Below are positions 17,958-26,171 of a stretch of DNA of 64,000 bases, in pieces. The position numbers and the translations under genes are program-made. This DNA comes from Acidobacteriota bacterium (GTDB lineage Bacteria > Acidobacteriota > Blastocatellia > UBA7656). The notes beneath the pieces were generated by a model, which was not told the origin of the DNA, did not search any database, and worked only from the letters and a program-made list of their open reading frames with translations. The stretch's first letter is position 1. Each line of letters begins with the position of its first letter. The DNA lies in NCBI GenBank assembly GCA_016201275.1, contig JACQDB010000086.1, positions 1 to 64,000 on the forward strand, in the 5' to 3' direction.

Positions 17958-18791
17958 TCAAACACAGCGCGGCGCTAGCCAATCGGTGACGCGCTCGTAA
18001 ATCTCATGCTTTTCGGGTTCGTTGAACAATTCGTGATAATAGCCTTCGTACAGCTTCAAGCTTTTGTCCGATGACGCAAGATTTTCGAATAAGCTTTTCG
18101 TCGCTTCGACATTCGCCAGTTTATCCTGCGTGCCGTGCATGACCAATAACGGCGAGGTGATTTGCGAAGCCTGCCGCTGCAATTCCGCCATCGCCTTGAG
18201 CGCTTCGGCAAACCAGCGCGTGCTGACCATATTGCCGACTAAAGGGTCTTTGGCATAAGCGCGTCCGACTGCCGCATCGCGGCTCAACACCGCAGGATTA
18301 ATTTCATTCTTCATTCTGAGGCGTGGCAAAAGCGCCGCGCTTACTTTGCCAACCAACAATTTATGCGCCGGAACTTTCGCCCGAATGGCTACCAGCGGCG
18401 CAGAAATCGCCGCGCCGCGTATGCCGGCGCGGGGTTTGGTCAGATAACGCAAAGTAACCAATCCGCCCATGCTGTGGCCAATGAGAAAAAGATTTTTCGC
18501 CGCCGCGTAACCACGAACTTTCGCGACGATACCATCGAGGTCGTCTTCGTATTGATGAAAACGCTCTATGTGTCCATACAACCCGCCGGATTTGCCGTGT
18601 CCGCGATGGTCATAAGCGGTCACCGCGTAACCTTTGTCGAGCAGGTGTTGGATGAGCGCGTCATATCTGCCAGAGTGTTCGCCGAAACCATGCACGAGGA
18701 CGATTTCGCCTCGAGCATCGGCCTTAGCATAACGCCGGGTGTACAGCGTAGTGCCATCGGCGGTCGTCACCATCTCTTCGTGTTCGTTCAT
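17958..18791 (-). CDS. Alpha/beta hydrolase, monoacylglycerol-lipase-like
   Basis: About 277 residues of the Hydrolase_4 (lysophospholipase/monoglyceride lipase) group. VLVHGFGEHSGRYD carries the oxyanion-hole HGFGEH motif, DHRGHGKSGG follows, and the nucleophile elbow is GHSMGG with Ser107. The acid lies in HGTQDKLAN and the catalytic His in GYYHELFNE near the C-terminus. No signal peptide is seen, so a cytoplasmic esterase acting on monoacylglycerols or lysophospholipids is likely. The start at 18791 gives the usual short N-terminus; an alternative ATG at 18824 adds 11 residues. Confidence 0.86.
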   Translation of the reverse strand: MNEHEEMVTTADGTTLYTRRYAKADARGEIVLVHGFGEHSGRYDALIQHLLDKGYAVTAYDHRGHGKSGGLYGHIERFHQYEDDLDGIVAKVRGYAAAKNLFLIGHSMGGLVTLRYLTKPRAGIRGAAISAPLVAIRAKVPAHKLLVGKVSAALLPRLRMKNEINPAVLSRDAAVGRAYAKDPLVGNMVSTRWFAEALKAMAELQRQASQITSPLLVMHGTQDKLANVEATKSLFENLASSDKSLKLYEGYYHELFNEPEKHEIYERVTDWLAPRCV

Positions 18792-18986
18792 CTGCGTTTC
18801 ACTTTCCCTTTGATGTTGCCGCACAGGTTAGTGCGCTACAGGCTTTTTTGCAACCGTTAGACGCAGCAAATCCGGGCTTTTTTTATCAATCCCTTTTCGC
18901 CCTTTGTCCGTACTTATGGCTTTCAGCAGGGCTTCATCAGAGGCATTCGATTCACCAAACCATTCCATACACAAAGGAGAAAAGCT

Positions 18987-19748
18987 ATGAAGGGATTTCT
19001 AGGGACAGGCGCGACTTTTTACGCCGACATAAATTTGGTCGTGCAAATCGCTATGGGCATAGCGCTGTTGGTTGGCCGACAGTTGGCGAAGAAAAAGAAT
19101 TTCCAGGCGCATAAAATTTGTCAGTCATCGGTGATGCTGTTGAATCTGCTGATGATTTTTTTGATTATGGTGCCGTCGTTTTATAAACAGGTACAACCGC
19201 AGATTCCCGCCGGTCTCAAAGACGCTTATTATCTTTCGGCCTTTTTACACGCGGCGCTCGGCACGCTTGCCGAAGTGCTGGGACTTTACATCGTGCTGGT
19301 CGCCGCTACGAATCTACTGCCTGCGAAACTGAAATTCGACCGCTACCGCCCGTGGATGCTGACCGAACTGACGCTCTGGTGGCTGGTGATTCTCTTTGGC
19401 CTTGGCACCTATTATTTCTGGTACATCCGCACAGCGCCGGTGAAACAGCCAGTAATCATCGCACCAAATTACAAACCTGCAGATGCAAAAGTAACGGTCA
19501 AGATTTCCAACTTCCAATTCGAGCCGAAAGAATTGACCATCAAAGTCGGCACCACGGTTGAATGGACGGACGAAAGCGGTCGCCACACGGTTGAAGCCGA
19601 CGACAATTCGTTCAAGTCGGAAGTGCTACAGGCAGGCGGCAAATTCGAGCAAAAATTCGACACTCCCGGAAGCGTGCCGTATTTTTGCGGACTGCACGGC
19701 GACAAAGGCGGCAAGATGATGTCCGGCGTGATTAAAGTAGAACCCTGA
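18987..19748 (+). CDS. Membrane-anchored cupredoxin (DUF420-like helices plus plastocyanin-type domain)
   Basis: A 253-residue protein. The first 150 residues hold about four membrane helices (near 15-33, 48-65, 85-107 and 125-145), reminiscent of DUF420 proteins. Residues about 165-253 form a type-1 copper domain: copper ligands are the His in GRHTVEADD and the Cys, His and Met in YFCGLHGDKGGKMM. Such domains pass single electrons on the outer face of the membrane. The fusion suggests a membrane-tethered electron carrier, perhaps linked to a terminal oxidase that is not in this window. AAAGGAGAA precedes the ATG. Confidence 0.85.
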   Translation: MKGFLGTGATFYADINLVVQIAMGIALLVGRQLAKKKNFQAHKICQSSVMLLNLLMIFLIMVPSFYKQVQPQIPAGLKDAYYLSAFLHAALGTLAEVLGLYIVLVAATNLLPAKLKFDRYRPWMLTELTLWWLVILFGLGTYYFWYIRTAPVKQPVIIAPNYKPADAKVTVKISNFQFEPKELTIKVGTTVEWTDESGRHTVEADDNSFKSEVLQAGGKFEQKFDTPGSVPYFCGLHGDKGGKMMSGVIKVEP

Positions 19749-19858
19749 GCCATAGAAAGGCAAAAGGCAAAAGTGAAACAGCACGCCTGATGCGCCGCAA
19801 TAGATGCTGTAACCTTGCAAAACTTTTGCTTGACGATTGAAACCATCAGCGGCTTTCT

Positions 19859-19930
19859 GCCTCGCCTCAACGACCAGCAAAGCATCCTAGAGCAACGGAG
19901 GCGCGGGTTGTTGAGGCGAGGCTTTTTATT
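19859..19930 (+). terminator. Long-stem terminator after the cupredoxin gene
   Basis: A 17-bp stem (GCCTCGCCTCAACGACC with GGTTGTTGAGGCGAGGC, G-U pair included) closes a loop of about 28 bases and is followed by TTTTTATT. It lies about 110 bp after the cupredoxin stop. Confidence 0.7.
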
Positions 19931-20140
19931 GGCCTAAACGAATTATCGAACGCTTCATCGCTTGAGCATTCTGGCATCTTGTTCGCCGCTGCAAAAATCG
20001 GCGGAGTAACACTGATCCCATTCCAGCGTTCGTCGGCTATGGGCAACGTGAACCTCTCGCCTATCTTCTGCGTTCCCTCTGTGTCCTCTGCGGTTCAAAA
20101 AAGCAAAAGCCAGCGAACCGTGTGAAAGTCACCGGCCCAT

Positions 20141-20178
20141 AAAAAAATGCCTGTCAGCGACTTCAACGCTAACAGGCA
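20141..20178 (-). terminator. Rho-independent terminator of the haemoglobin gene
   Basis: Read on the minus strand, TGCCTGTTAGCG and CGCTGACAGGCA pair around a short loop and are followed by seven T. It begins 24 bp after the stop codon of the truncated haemoglobin gene. Confidence 0.85.
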
Positions 20179-20201
20179 GAAACCAAATGATTACAGCTGG
20201 T

Positions 20202-20693
20202 TTATTTTTCTACGATGTCGCCCTTCATCGGTCCCAGCACGCCGAGTAATTCGTTCTTCTCGGTCTCGCCGACCTTGAATTTATCCAGCGCTTTCACCAG
20301 GTCTTCGACCAGGGCGTTGAAATCTGCGCCGCTGATTCCCATACCTTTGTGCGCCGTCTTCATATCTTTGCCTTTGTAGTGGCAAGGGCCGCCGCTGGCT
20401 TGGCAAATCTGATCCACCAGCAGTCCTTTGAATTTTTTCAGCCGTTTCGGATCGGCTGCGGTTTTGGCAAAGAAGCTGTTGATGCGGGTGTCACCGGCGA
20501 CATTGTTGACGAACTCATCCACCACGGCTTTGATGGCTTTTTTGCCACCGAGCCGATGATACAGCGACCTCGTCTTCATATGCTTCTTGCTCATGCTCTT
20601 ATCGCTCATGGTGTCTTGTGCCAACACATTCATGGAGCCAAGCATCAACGCTCCGACGATTAGTACAGCAGTAAATAGTTTTTTCATTTTCAA
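20202..20693 (-). CDS. Secreted group 1 truncated haemoglobin
   Basis: A 163-residue protein with a signal peptide at residues 1-26 (cleavage after VLA or nearby) and a short Met/Lys/Ser-rich spacer, then a TrHbN-type globin. The globin begins [20 protein letters not shown], has INSFFAKT, and the proximal haem ligand is His115 in [10 protein letters not shown]. Two Cys (97 and 104) flank a GGP turn and might form a disulfide outside the cytoplasm. Group 1 globins bind O2 or NO and are mostly cytoplasmic, so export is notable. AAGGA lies 10 bases before the ATG, and a strong terminator follows; the gene is monocistronic. Confidence 0.88.
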   Translation of the reverse strand: MKMKKLFTAVLIVGALMLGSMNVLAQDTMSDKSMSKKHMKTRSLYHRLGGKKAIKAVVDEFVNNVAGDTRINSFFAKTAADPKRLKKFKGLLVDQICQASGGPCHYKGKDMKTAHKGMGISGADFNALVEDLVKALDKFKVGETEKNELLGVLGPMKGDIVEK

Positions 20694-21432
20694 GAATTCC
20701 TTTCTTGGAGTTGGATTTTCGGTTTACGCAAAAGAATCATAGATTTTTCCAGAGTCGTTGCGTTTTTGACTCACCGTGCATTACGGCGAGGGTTTCAGGG
20801 TTGGATTCACCGACAACAAAATCTTATGTTTAATTCTTGCCTTCAGCAAAATCGCACGTTTGCTAAAGCCGGACTAGCGCTGTCCGTATTGATTCTGAAA
20901 GATTGCTCCTGAAATGTATTTCCCGACCAACGAAATGTCAACCCTACAGTTGCAGTTCACCAATCCTGCGGTCTTGGCTCAGGCCATCATCCGCTCAGTA
21001 TCCACGCAAAGCAAACTCATTCTGCGCTTTGCCCTTTCGTTTGGCTCTTCAAATTGTTGTTCCAAGGTTGCCGTCAGTGAGGCTCTGTTGCGGTTCATTC
21101 AAGCAGTCAATCGCGATCAATCGGCAAGTAAAGAAAATCGTTTACAGCAATCGGCGATAGCAGTTTGAACAAAATCAGCAATGAATTTGAGGGTAGTAAA
21201 TCAGTCGGGTAGCAGTTCCAACAAATTTTTATTGCGCTTCTTGATTGCCATGACTACGCACATCAATTGCCATCGGTATCCGTTGCAACGGGGGTCGAAG
21301 GCAAGAGCAAGCAGCCATCTGCTTACTTCTCACTTCTTCAACGCGCTTGCCTATTCCAAGCGCCCAGGCAATTTGGCGACGCCTGCTTCAGCCATCCTGT
21401 GGAGATCGCACGAAGCGCTTCAATAGCGACTG
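20694..21432. other. Gene-poor stretch
   Basis: No gene is supported in these 739 bases. Open frames at 20914-21168 and 21181-21426 lack ribosome-binding sites and known motifs. The promoter region of the haemoglobin gene should lie at its left end. Confidence 0.5.
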
Positions 21433-22254
21433 TCAGGCTTTGAATATGGCGGTGATTTCCTTGTAGCTTACCGCTTCATCAGCAAAGGTGAAAGTGCCTT
21501 GCGTTTGCATCTCGCGTGCAGCGCGAAGAAAAGCGCCGAGCGCGGCACGCGAGAGCGCGCTACCCACGCTGATGCGTTTGACGCCCATCTCGGATAGCTC
21601 GCTAAGATTTAATGGCACGCCTTGCAGTCCCATAACCACATTCACAGGGCGATCCAGAGAACTGACCAACGAGATAATATCTTGTTTATTCGTCAGACCG
21701 GGCGCATAGAGAACATCGGCTCCGGCTTCCTGAAAAGCTTGCAGCCGTTTGATGGTGTCTTTGAGATCGGGGCGACCAACCAGATAATTTTCCGCACGCC
21801 CGGTTAAAGTGAAAGAGAATGGTAAAGCGCGCACCGCCTCAGCCGCTGCACGGACACGCTCGACCGCCAACTCAAATTCATAAATCGGCGGCTCCGGACG
21901 CTTGGTAGAATCTTCGATGGAGCCACCAACTAGCCCTGTAGCGGCAGCCAGTCGAAGAGTTTCCGCAACCGTTTCCGGGCTATCGCCAAAGCCGTGTTCC
22001 AGGTCTGCGCTCACCGGCAACTCGGTAGCTGACACAATAGCCGCTATATGCCGCATCATCTCGTCGCGTTCAATCGCGTTATCCGGCTGACCGACAGAAA
22101 AAGCGTACCCGGCGCTGGTCGTTGCCAGCGCTTCAAACCCAAGAAAAGCCAGTATTCGCGCCGTTCCCACATCCCAAGGGTTCGGAATGATAAAGCTGCC
22201 GGGTCGCTCATGAAGAGCGCGAAAGATTTTCCCCTTCTCAGCCTGACTCAACAT
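21433..22254 (-). CDS. Isocitrate lyase/PEP mutase family protein
   Basis: A 273-residue TIM-barrel enzyme of the PEP-mutase/ICL superfamily, close in length to the small bacterial members. Visible blocks are IIPNPWDVGTARIL, TTSAGYAFSVG, SADLEHGFGDSPE (metal-binding acidic residues), GGSIEDSTKRP and LTGRAENYLVG. It lacks the KKCGH signature of true isocitrate lyase. Family members cleave or decarboxylate 2-oxo or 2-hydroxy acids (oxaloacetate, methylisocitrate, phosphonopyruvate); which one applies is not readable. The start has GAGGTGA five bases upstream. No co-directional partner is close. Confidence 0.86.
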   Translation of the reverse strand: MLSQAEKGKIFRALHERPGSFIIPNPWDVGTARILAFLGFEALATTSAGYAFSVGQPDNAIERDEMMRHIAAIVSATELPVSADLEHGFGDSPETVAETLRLAAATGLVGGSIEDSTKRPEPPIYEFELAVERVRAAAEAVRALPFSFTLTGRAENYLVGRPDLKDTIKRLQAFQEAGADVLYAPGLTNKQDIISLVSSLDRPVNVVMGLQGVPLNLSELSEMGVKRISVGSALSRAALGAFLRAAREMQTQGTFTFADEAVSYKEITAIFKA

Positions 22255-22525
22255 TGGTCACCTCGTCTCTGTATGTTTGATTTGGAGTTCATCGCCGGAT
22301 TGTTAGAAGGCTTGTGGCATTGTGAGGCAAGGCTTGAACACCGCTTCAAGCTTACCATCAGCAGGCGCATTTCATAAATGGGCGGGAAGCGTTCAGTGAT
22401 AAGAGGAGGAGAGTTCAGCGCTTCGCTTTCGCTCTGCGATAACTCGACTACAGCCGATAGGTTGAAGGCTCTGGCTCTCATCCTCTCATCACAACGGCAT
22501 TATGCCGGACTGAGGTTTCGTTTGC

Positions 22526-23014
22526 TTACGAATTCTGTGCGGCGGCCACCTTGGCGAATTCGGCTTCGGCGCGACGCGACAACTCATCGGGCGAGACATC
22601 TTCTATGTGGGAGCCAAGCGACCATTCATATCCGAAAGGATCGCTGACCGTTCCCATGCGGTCGCCGTAAAATTGATTTTGCAAGGGGCGCACTTCTGTC
22701 GCTCCGGCACTGAGGGCGCATTGAAAGGTGCTGTCCACGTCTTCCAGATAAATCACCAAGCCGACGGGAGAGCCGCCCAATGCCTGCGGCGAACGATGCC
22801 CCATTTCAGGATTTTCATCGGCAAGCATGATAATGGAATCGCCGATTTGAATTTCCGCGTGGCCGATCTTGCCATCGGCTCCAGCCATGCGGAAAAGCTC
22901 AATAGCGCCGAATGCCTGTTGGTAAAATTCGATGGCGTCGGCAGCACCACGAATGCTCAAGTACGGGGTGATGGAATGAAATCCCTCTGGAATTGCTTTT
23001 ACGGTATTACTCAT
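22526..23014 (-). CDS. VOC-superfamily protein (PhnB/glyoxalase-like)
   Basis: A 162-residue vicinal-oxygen-chelate fold protein. SITPYLSIRGAADAIEFYQQAFGA is the typical opening of PhnB-like proteins. GKIGHAEIQIGDSIIMLAD carries a metal-site His and Glu region, and GDRMGTVSDPFGYEWSL closes the second module. Function varies across the family (lyase, dioxygenase, resistance), so none is assigned. AAAGGAG stands seven bases before the ATG. The leader shares TTTGAC-AAAGGAG and an ACCAGAAT block with the leader of the alkylsulfatase gene at 5.17 kb. Confidence 0.86.
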   Translation of the reverse strand: MSNTVKAIPEGFHSITPYLSIRGAADAIEFYQQAFGAIELFRMAGADGKIGHAEIQIGDSIIMLADENPEMGHRSPQALGGSPVGLVIYLEDVDSTFQCALSAGATEVRPLQNQFYGDRMGTVSDPFGYEWSLGSHIEDVSPDELSRRAEAEFAKVAAAQNS

Positions 23015-23204
23015 AAGGTTGCTCCTTTGTCAAAGATTCTGGTTGTGATTGGCCTCGCCGTGCGAGGAGGAAGAAGAGCTAGGTAAAAATGAGTAGAAGC
23101 AAAGCATCTGAAGTTAGGGGCCTAACGAAAAACCTGCCGATACTTTGCCTCTACCTGCGGGGACTCTGTGCGACACCCGTGTGGGTGTTGGCTCAGGGGA
23201 CTAC

Positions 23205-23702
23205 TTAAAACGGTATATCGTCTTCGTCAAACGCGACCTTTGAAGAAGGCGACGCCGGACGAGCGCTAGGCGTTGGCGTGCGATTGCCGCCAGTGGTCGA
23301 AGTCGGACGGGCTTCGCGCATCTCGCTGACGCCAGCTTTGGCGACCGCCGCTTGCGGCTGTTCGTGATCCGCAGCCGGTGTTAAGAATTGAATGTCCGAG
23401 CCGCGTACTTCCAAACTGGTACGCGCAGCACCGTCTTTATCTGTCCACTCGCGTTGCGACAAAGAACCTTCGACATAGACCTGACGGCCTTTGCTTAAAT
23501 ATTGATGTGCGATTTCGGCTTGTCGGCCAAAGAGACTGACGCGAAACCAAGTGGTCACTTCCTGCATCTCGCCGGTCTTGTCTTTGCGGCGTTCGGTGGT
23601 GGCTACAGAAAAATCACAAACGGCGGTGCCTTGTGAAGTGTAACGAATTTCCGGGTCGCGCCCCAAATACCCAACGATAGTGATTTTATTGAAACTTGCC
23701 AT
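23205..23702 (-). CDS. ssb: Single-stranded DNA-binding protein
   Basis: A 165-residue SSB. The OB fold covers about 1-105 (MASFNKITIVGYLGRDPEIRYT, then VCDFSVAT and WFRVSLFGRQAEI). A disordered linker follows, rich in Pro, Thr, Ser and Ala, and the acidic tip is DEDDIPF, which recruits replication and repair partners. The start at 23702 is chosen because AGGAGG lies about 11 bases upstream and residue 1 matches the family; an upstream in-frame extension is not conserved. The gene stands apart from rpsF/rpsR, so it may be a second, stand-alone ssb copy. The upstream region shares a 38-bp block with that of the winged-helix gene at 26.2 kb. Confidence 0.93.
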   Translation of the reverse strand: MASFNKITIVGYLGRDPEIRYTSQGTAVCDFSVATTERRKDKTGEMQEVTTWFRVSLFGRQAEIAHQYLSKGRQVYVEGSLSQREWTDKDGAARTSLEVRGSDIQFLTPAADHEQPQAAVAKAGVSEMREARPTSTTGGNRTPTPSARPASPSSKVAFDEDDIPF

Positions 23703-23837
23703 GATGGTGTGTTCCTCCTTCTGTTGTTCTATCGGTGCGGGAAGGAATGTATCACGGATGAAACGTCGTTGCAAGACATTTTTTCATACTTGCAACATTT
23801 TTTCGAGAAGTTTTTTTGCGGCGCGGCGAAAGCTTTT

Positions 23838-23875
23838 TCGTCCGTCCGCAAAGATTCGCGCAAAAATTCTCAGTT
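23838..23875. repeat. 38-bp block shared with 26172-26211
   Basis: The core CAAAGATTCGC-CAAAAATTCTCA (one base differs) occurs here, upstream of ssb, and again at 26172-26211, just before the winged-helix gene. About 33 of 38 positions agree. It may be a dispersed repeat or a shared control site. Confidence 0.55.
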
Positions 23876-23913
23876 CGACTTGGTACATTTTTCAGCGGCG
23901 AACTAGACTTGCT

Positions 23914-24115
23914 AATCCCGCCGATGGAAATCGGGGGATGGTTAAAGTCCAGCCTACAAAACGCCGCCAAAGCTCAACGAATCCCCCCGATGGAAATCGG
24001 GGGATGGTTAAAGTCCAACCTTGCCCGAGGCTCAAGGTTGGACTTTAACCATCCCCCAACTGCCGTTGGGGAGATTGCAAAAAAACTTTGCTTGCTTAGT
24101 GTAGGTTGGACTTTA
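23914..24115. repeat. Cluster of hairpin-plus-tail repeats
   Basis: Two direct copies (about 23914-23950 and 23982-24021) consist of a small hairpin (CCCCCGAT/ATCGGGGG) and a tail GGATGGTTAAAGTCC. An inverted copy at 24034-24075 carries another hairpin (CCCCAAC/GTTGGGG), and a partial copy is at 24102-24115. Copies 2 and 3 form a 24-bp perfect inverted repeat around a 9-base loop. Open frames through it are produced by the repeat and are not genes. Confidence 0.8.
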
Positions 24116-24271
24116 AGCTCATTGGCTTTTTCAACCCCCTGAAATGATTGCACCTCAGCTTTTGAAGTGATGTTCAATAATTCAACTGGCGAACCGCAAC
24201 GTCAGCTTTTAACGGGTGTTGTCCAATCTGAAATTGTACAAAGTCGAGAGCAGAAGCTGGCGGCAAAAAAG

Positions 24272-24718
24272 TTACGGATTTTCAATTTTGCTGACGTTCA
24301 CTTCGCAGCCGTATTTTTCATCGCTTTTGGTTTCGCCGGTAATTTTTACGATTTGACCTGCGCCGATTGCTTTGCCGTCGTTGGTATAAACCAGCAAATC
24401 ATTCCACGTATAGCCTTTCGACAAGGGTTTAATTTTGTTCGGCTCGCCTTTATCGCTGACCCAAAAAGTAGCCCTCACACGCTCGCCCGTCGCATTAGCT
24501 TTGGTCATCAGAAAAAGCTGTAAGCCGACGGCTTCGACGCGCCCTTTTCTGGTTAGTTGGATGGTTTCGATCTGTTGCGGCAGCGATATGAAACCTTGAA
24601 TAATCACCTTGGTGCCTTGGGGCTGCGAGCAGACATCTTTGATTTCAACCGCTACAGGTTTGCGGCAACCGAACATCAACAGAGCAATTGTGATAAGAGT
24701 GGTTTTTAGAATCTTCAT
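24272..24718 (-). CDS. Putative lipoprotein with OB-fold-like domain
   Basis: A 148-residue protein. The signal peptide ends in a lipobox, LLMFGC, with the lipidated Cys at about residue 18. The mature part starts with a short conserved-looking segment (VEIKDVCSQPQGTKVIIQGFISLP) that suggests an OB-fold strand arrangement, and ends IVKITGETKSDEKYGCEVNVSKIE. Two further Cys residues may form a disulfide. I do not recognise a named family. GTGAGGT precedes the ATG, which decides the start at 24718 over a longer upstream frame. No neighbour suggests a role. Confidence 0.65.
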   Translation of the reverse strand: MKILKTTLITIALLMFGCRKPVAVEIKDVCSQPQGTKVIIQGFISLPQQIETIQLTRKGRVEAVGLQLFLMTKANATGERVRATFWVSDKGEPNKIKPLSKGYTWNDLLVYTNDGKAIGAGQIVKITGETKSDEKYGCEVNVSKIENP

Positions 24719-24854
24719 AATCTTTACCTCACCATATTTGACAGCGCGAAAGCCGAGCGCCTTTTGTGAATGCTGCGCCTTGACAGTAACCGACAACGAC
24801 GAGGGAGAGCCGTGACACATATAGCAAATCTCATTTGCTTGCGACCCACGACAC

Positions 24855-24912
24855 CTTGTTGAGAGGCGGTCGGAGACCGCCGTGCGGCGGTCGGAGACCG
24901 CCTCTCAACAAG
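24855..24912. repeat. 58-bp perfect-armed palindrome with GCGGTC core
   Basis: Outer arms CTTGTTGAGAGGCGGTC and GACCGCCTCTCAACAAG are exact complements. Inside lie two further GCGGTC/GACCGC pairs, so several nested folds are possible. It shares the TTGAG-GCGGTC core with the repeats at 73-199 and the elements at 33.8 and 42.1 kb, but here without the terminal inverted repeats. Confidence 0.78.
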
Positions 24913-25027
24913 TCGCACATATTTGCAAGCCGCTATAAAACAATTTCGCAATAGATTTTTTCAGGCGCTCTCCTTTCCTCTAAGCGATTACTGATTTCTG
25001 CGACCCGTTTTTGTCCGATGAGTTTCG

Positions 25028-25483
25028 TCATGTTCCACTTCGATACCCTGATTGTTTTTCATTTTTATTTCGCTTCGACGTTTTTTGAGCGCCAGCCGGG
25101 GCGGCTACATTTTTTTCGGTTTCGCCGATATAGCCGCTGGTTTTCGGCGATTTTACAGTCGGCTTATGGATCATCTTCGGCTCGACTTTTGCAGATTTAC
25201 CATGTCGGTTCGACGGTTTCGATAAACGGTTTCGCGCCTGTTTCGGTTTCATACGGAGATTATCTTTCAACGCATCGTATTCGGGGCCTTCCCACCTCCC
25301 CCGACGTTTGCTTTTTGACTGCGACGAATTTGGCTTCGCCTTAAAAGGTATTCCTGTCTCCGTGAGTATTCCTGAAGGCTGTTTCCCTTTTACCTTGCGA
25401 GGTTTTTCCAGTCCGAACACCTGGCTTGTAAAAATCATTACCAAACTGGCGATGACGATAGTGATTACATTTCTTCTCAACAT
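25028..25483 (-). CDS. Small basic secreted protein, paralogue A
   Basis: A 151-residue protein with a signal peptide (MLRRNVITIVIASLVMIFTSQVFG, residues 1-24). The mature part is strongly basic and low in complexity: KPRKVKGKQPSG, KSKRRGRWEGPEYDALKDNLRMKPKQARNRL and many further Lys/Arg/Ser/Pro residues. The signal peptide and the first KP-K-KGKQP-G segment match the next gene upstream (25606-26076), and both have the same AAGGAGAAAAGAAA-type leader before the ATG. The rest has diverged. No family is recognised. A cell-surface or nucleic-acid-binding role is speculation from charge alone. Confidence 0.62.
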   Translation of the reverse strand: MLRRNVITIVIASLVMIFTSQVFGLEKPRKVKGKQPSGILTETGIPFKAKPNSSQSKSKRRGRWEGPEYDALKDNLRMKPKQARNRLSKPSNRHGKSAKVEPKMIHKPTVKSPKTSGYIGETEKNVAAPAGAQKTSKRNKNEKQSGYRSGT

Positions 25484-25605
25484 TTCTTTTCTCCTTGTTT
25501 GTTTTGTTTGGGCGTAAGAAGATTTGCGGTCAACTTACGCTCGCAAATTTCAGCAACGCGACTCGCGTTGTGAAGGGTTATTGAACGGCGTCACGACACC
25601 CCCAA

Positions 25606-26076
25606 TTAAGGTTCATGCTGTCTTCTTCCAGGCTTTCGGTGACGCGGTTGTTTTTGCTTGATGGATTGTCCGTCCTCACCGCCGCCGACAAAAGGTTTGG
25701 CGGTTTTTGTTTGTTGGGCTGGCAACGGCGGTGTTGCAGGGGAATCACTTTGCACGGCGTTTGGCTGCTTGTTTTGACGCTTACGCGGCTGCTTGCGTTT
25801 GATTGATTGTCCGTCCTCAGAGCCACCTATGTAGGGCTTCGCAGTAGTTGTGCTTGGCGGCTTGGCTACCATTGGCGAGTGTTGCCGTCTGCCGCTGCTA
25901 CGGGTTGTTGGCTGCTCTGCGATTGTGGTCGAGGATGGAGCGATGCCACCGGAAACCGTAGCTCCCGCAGGCTGTTTCCCTGTTGCCTTGGGTTTATCGG
26001 TTCGTCCGAAGGTCTGGCTCGAAGCGATCAAGAGCAAACTGGCGATGACGATTATAACTAAATTTCTTTTCAACAT
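25606..26076 (-). CDS. Small basic secreted protein with internal repeat, paralogue B
   Basis: A 156-residue protein with signal peptide MLKRNLVIIVIASLLLIASSQTFG and a basic low-complexity mature part. It contains an internal direct repeat of about 20 residues: TAKPYIGGSEDGQSIKRKQPRKR (about residues 77-99) and TAKPFVGGGEDGQSIKQKQPRHR near the C-terminus. The spacing segments are rich in Pro, Gln, Ser and Thr. AGGAGAAAAGAAAA precedes the ATG. Signal peptide and early mature region match the gene immediately downstream on the same strand, showing a tandem duplication. No known family is recognised. Confidence 0.65.
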   Translation of the reverse strand: MLKRNLVIIVIASLLLIASSQTFGRTDKPKATGKQPAGATVSGGIAPSSTTIAEQPTTRSSGRRQHSPMVAKPPSTTTAKPYIGGSEDGQSIKRKQPRKRQNKQPNAVQSDSPATPPLPAQQTKTAKPFVGGGEDGQSIKQKQPRHRKPGRRQHEP

Positions 26077-26171
26077 TTTTCTTTTCTCCTCTTAAATTTT
26101 GTTGCTAATATCAAGACTCCATCGGGTTCGTCTTGGTATCGGTAATCTGACGACGAGGATGGCGCAAAGGT

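Noticed and set aside
20914-21168. Small gene in the 20.7-21.4 kb gap
   Set aside because: No ribosome-binding site, no motif, and an out-of-frame overlapping frame of equal length.
23914-24115. Possible CRISPR array
   Set aside because: Only two direct copies, one inverted copy and unequal spacing; no cas genes are in the window.
23816-24142. Open frame with repeated PPMEIGGWLKS-like peptides
   Set aside because: The repeat peptides come from the DNA repeat cluster read in one frame; there is no ribosome-binding site and the opposite strand gives equally long frames.
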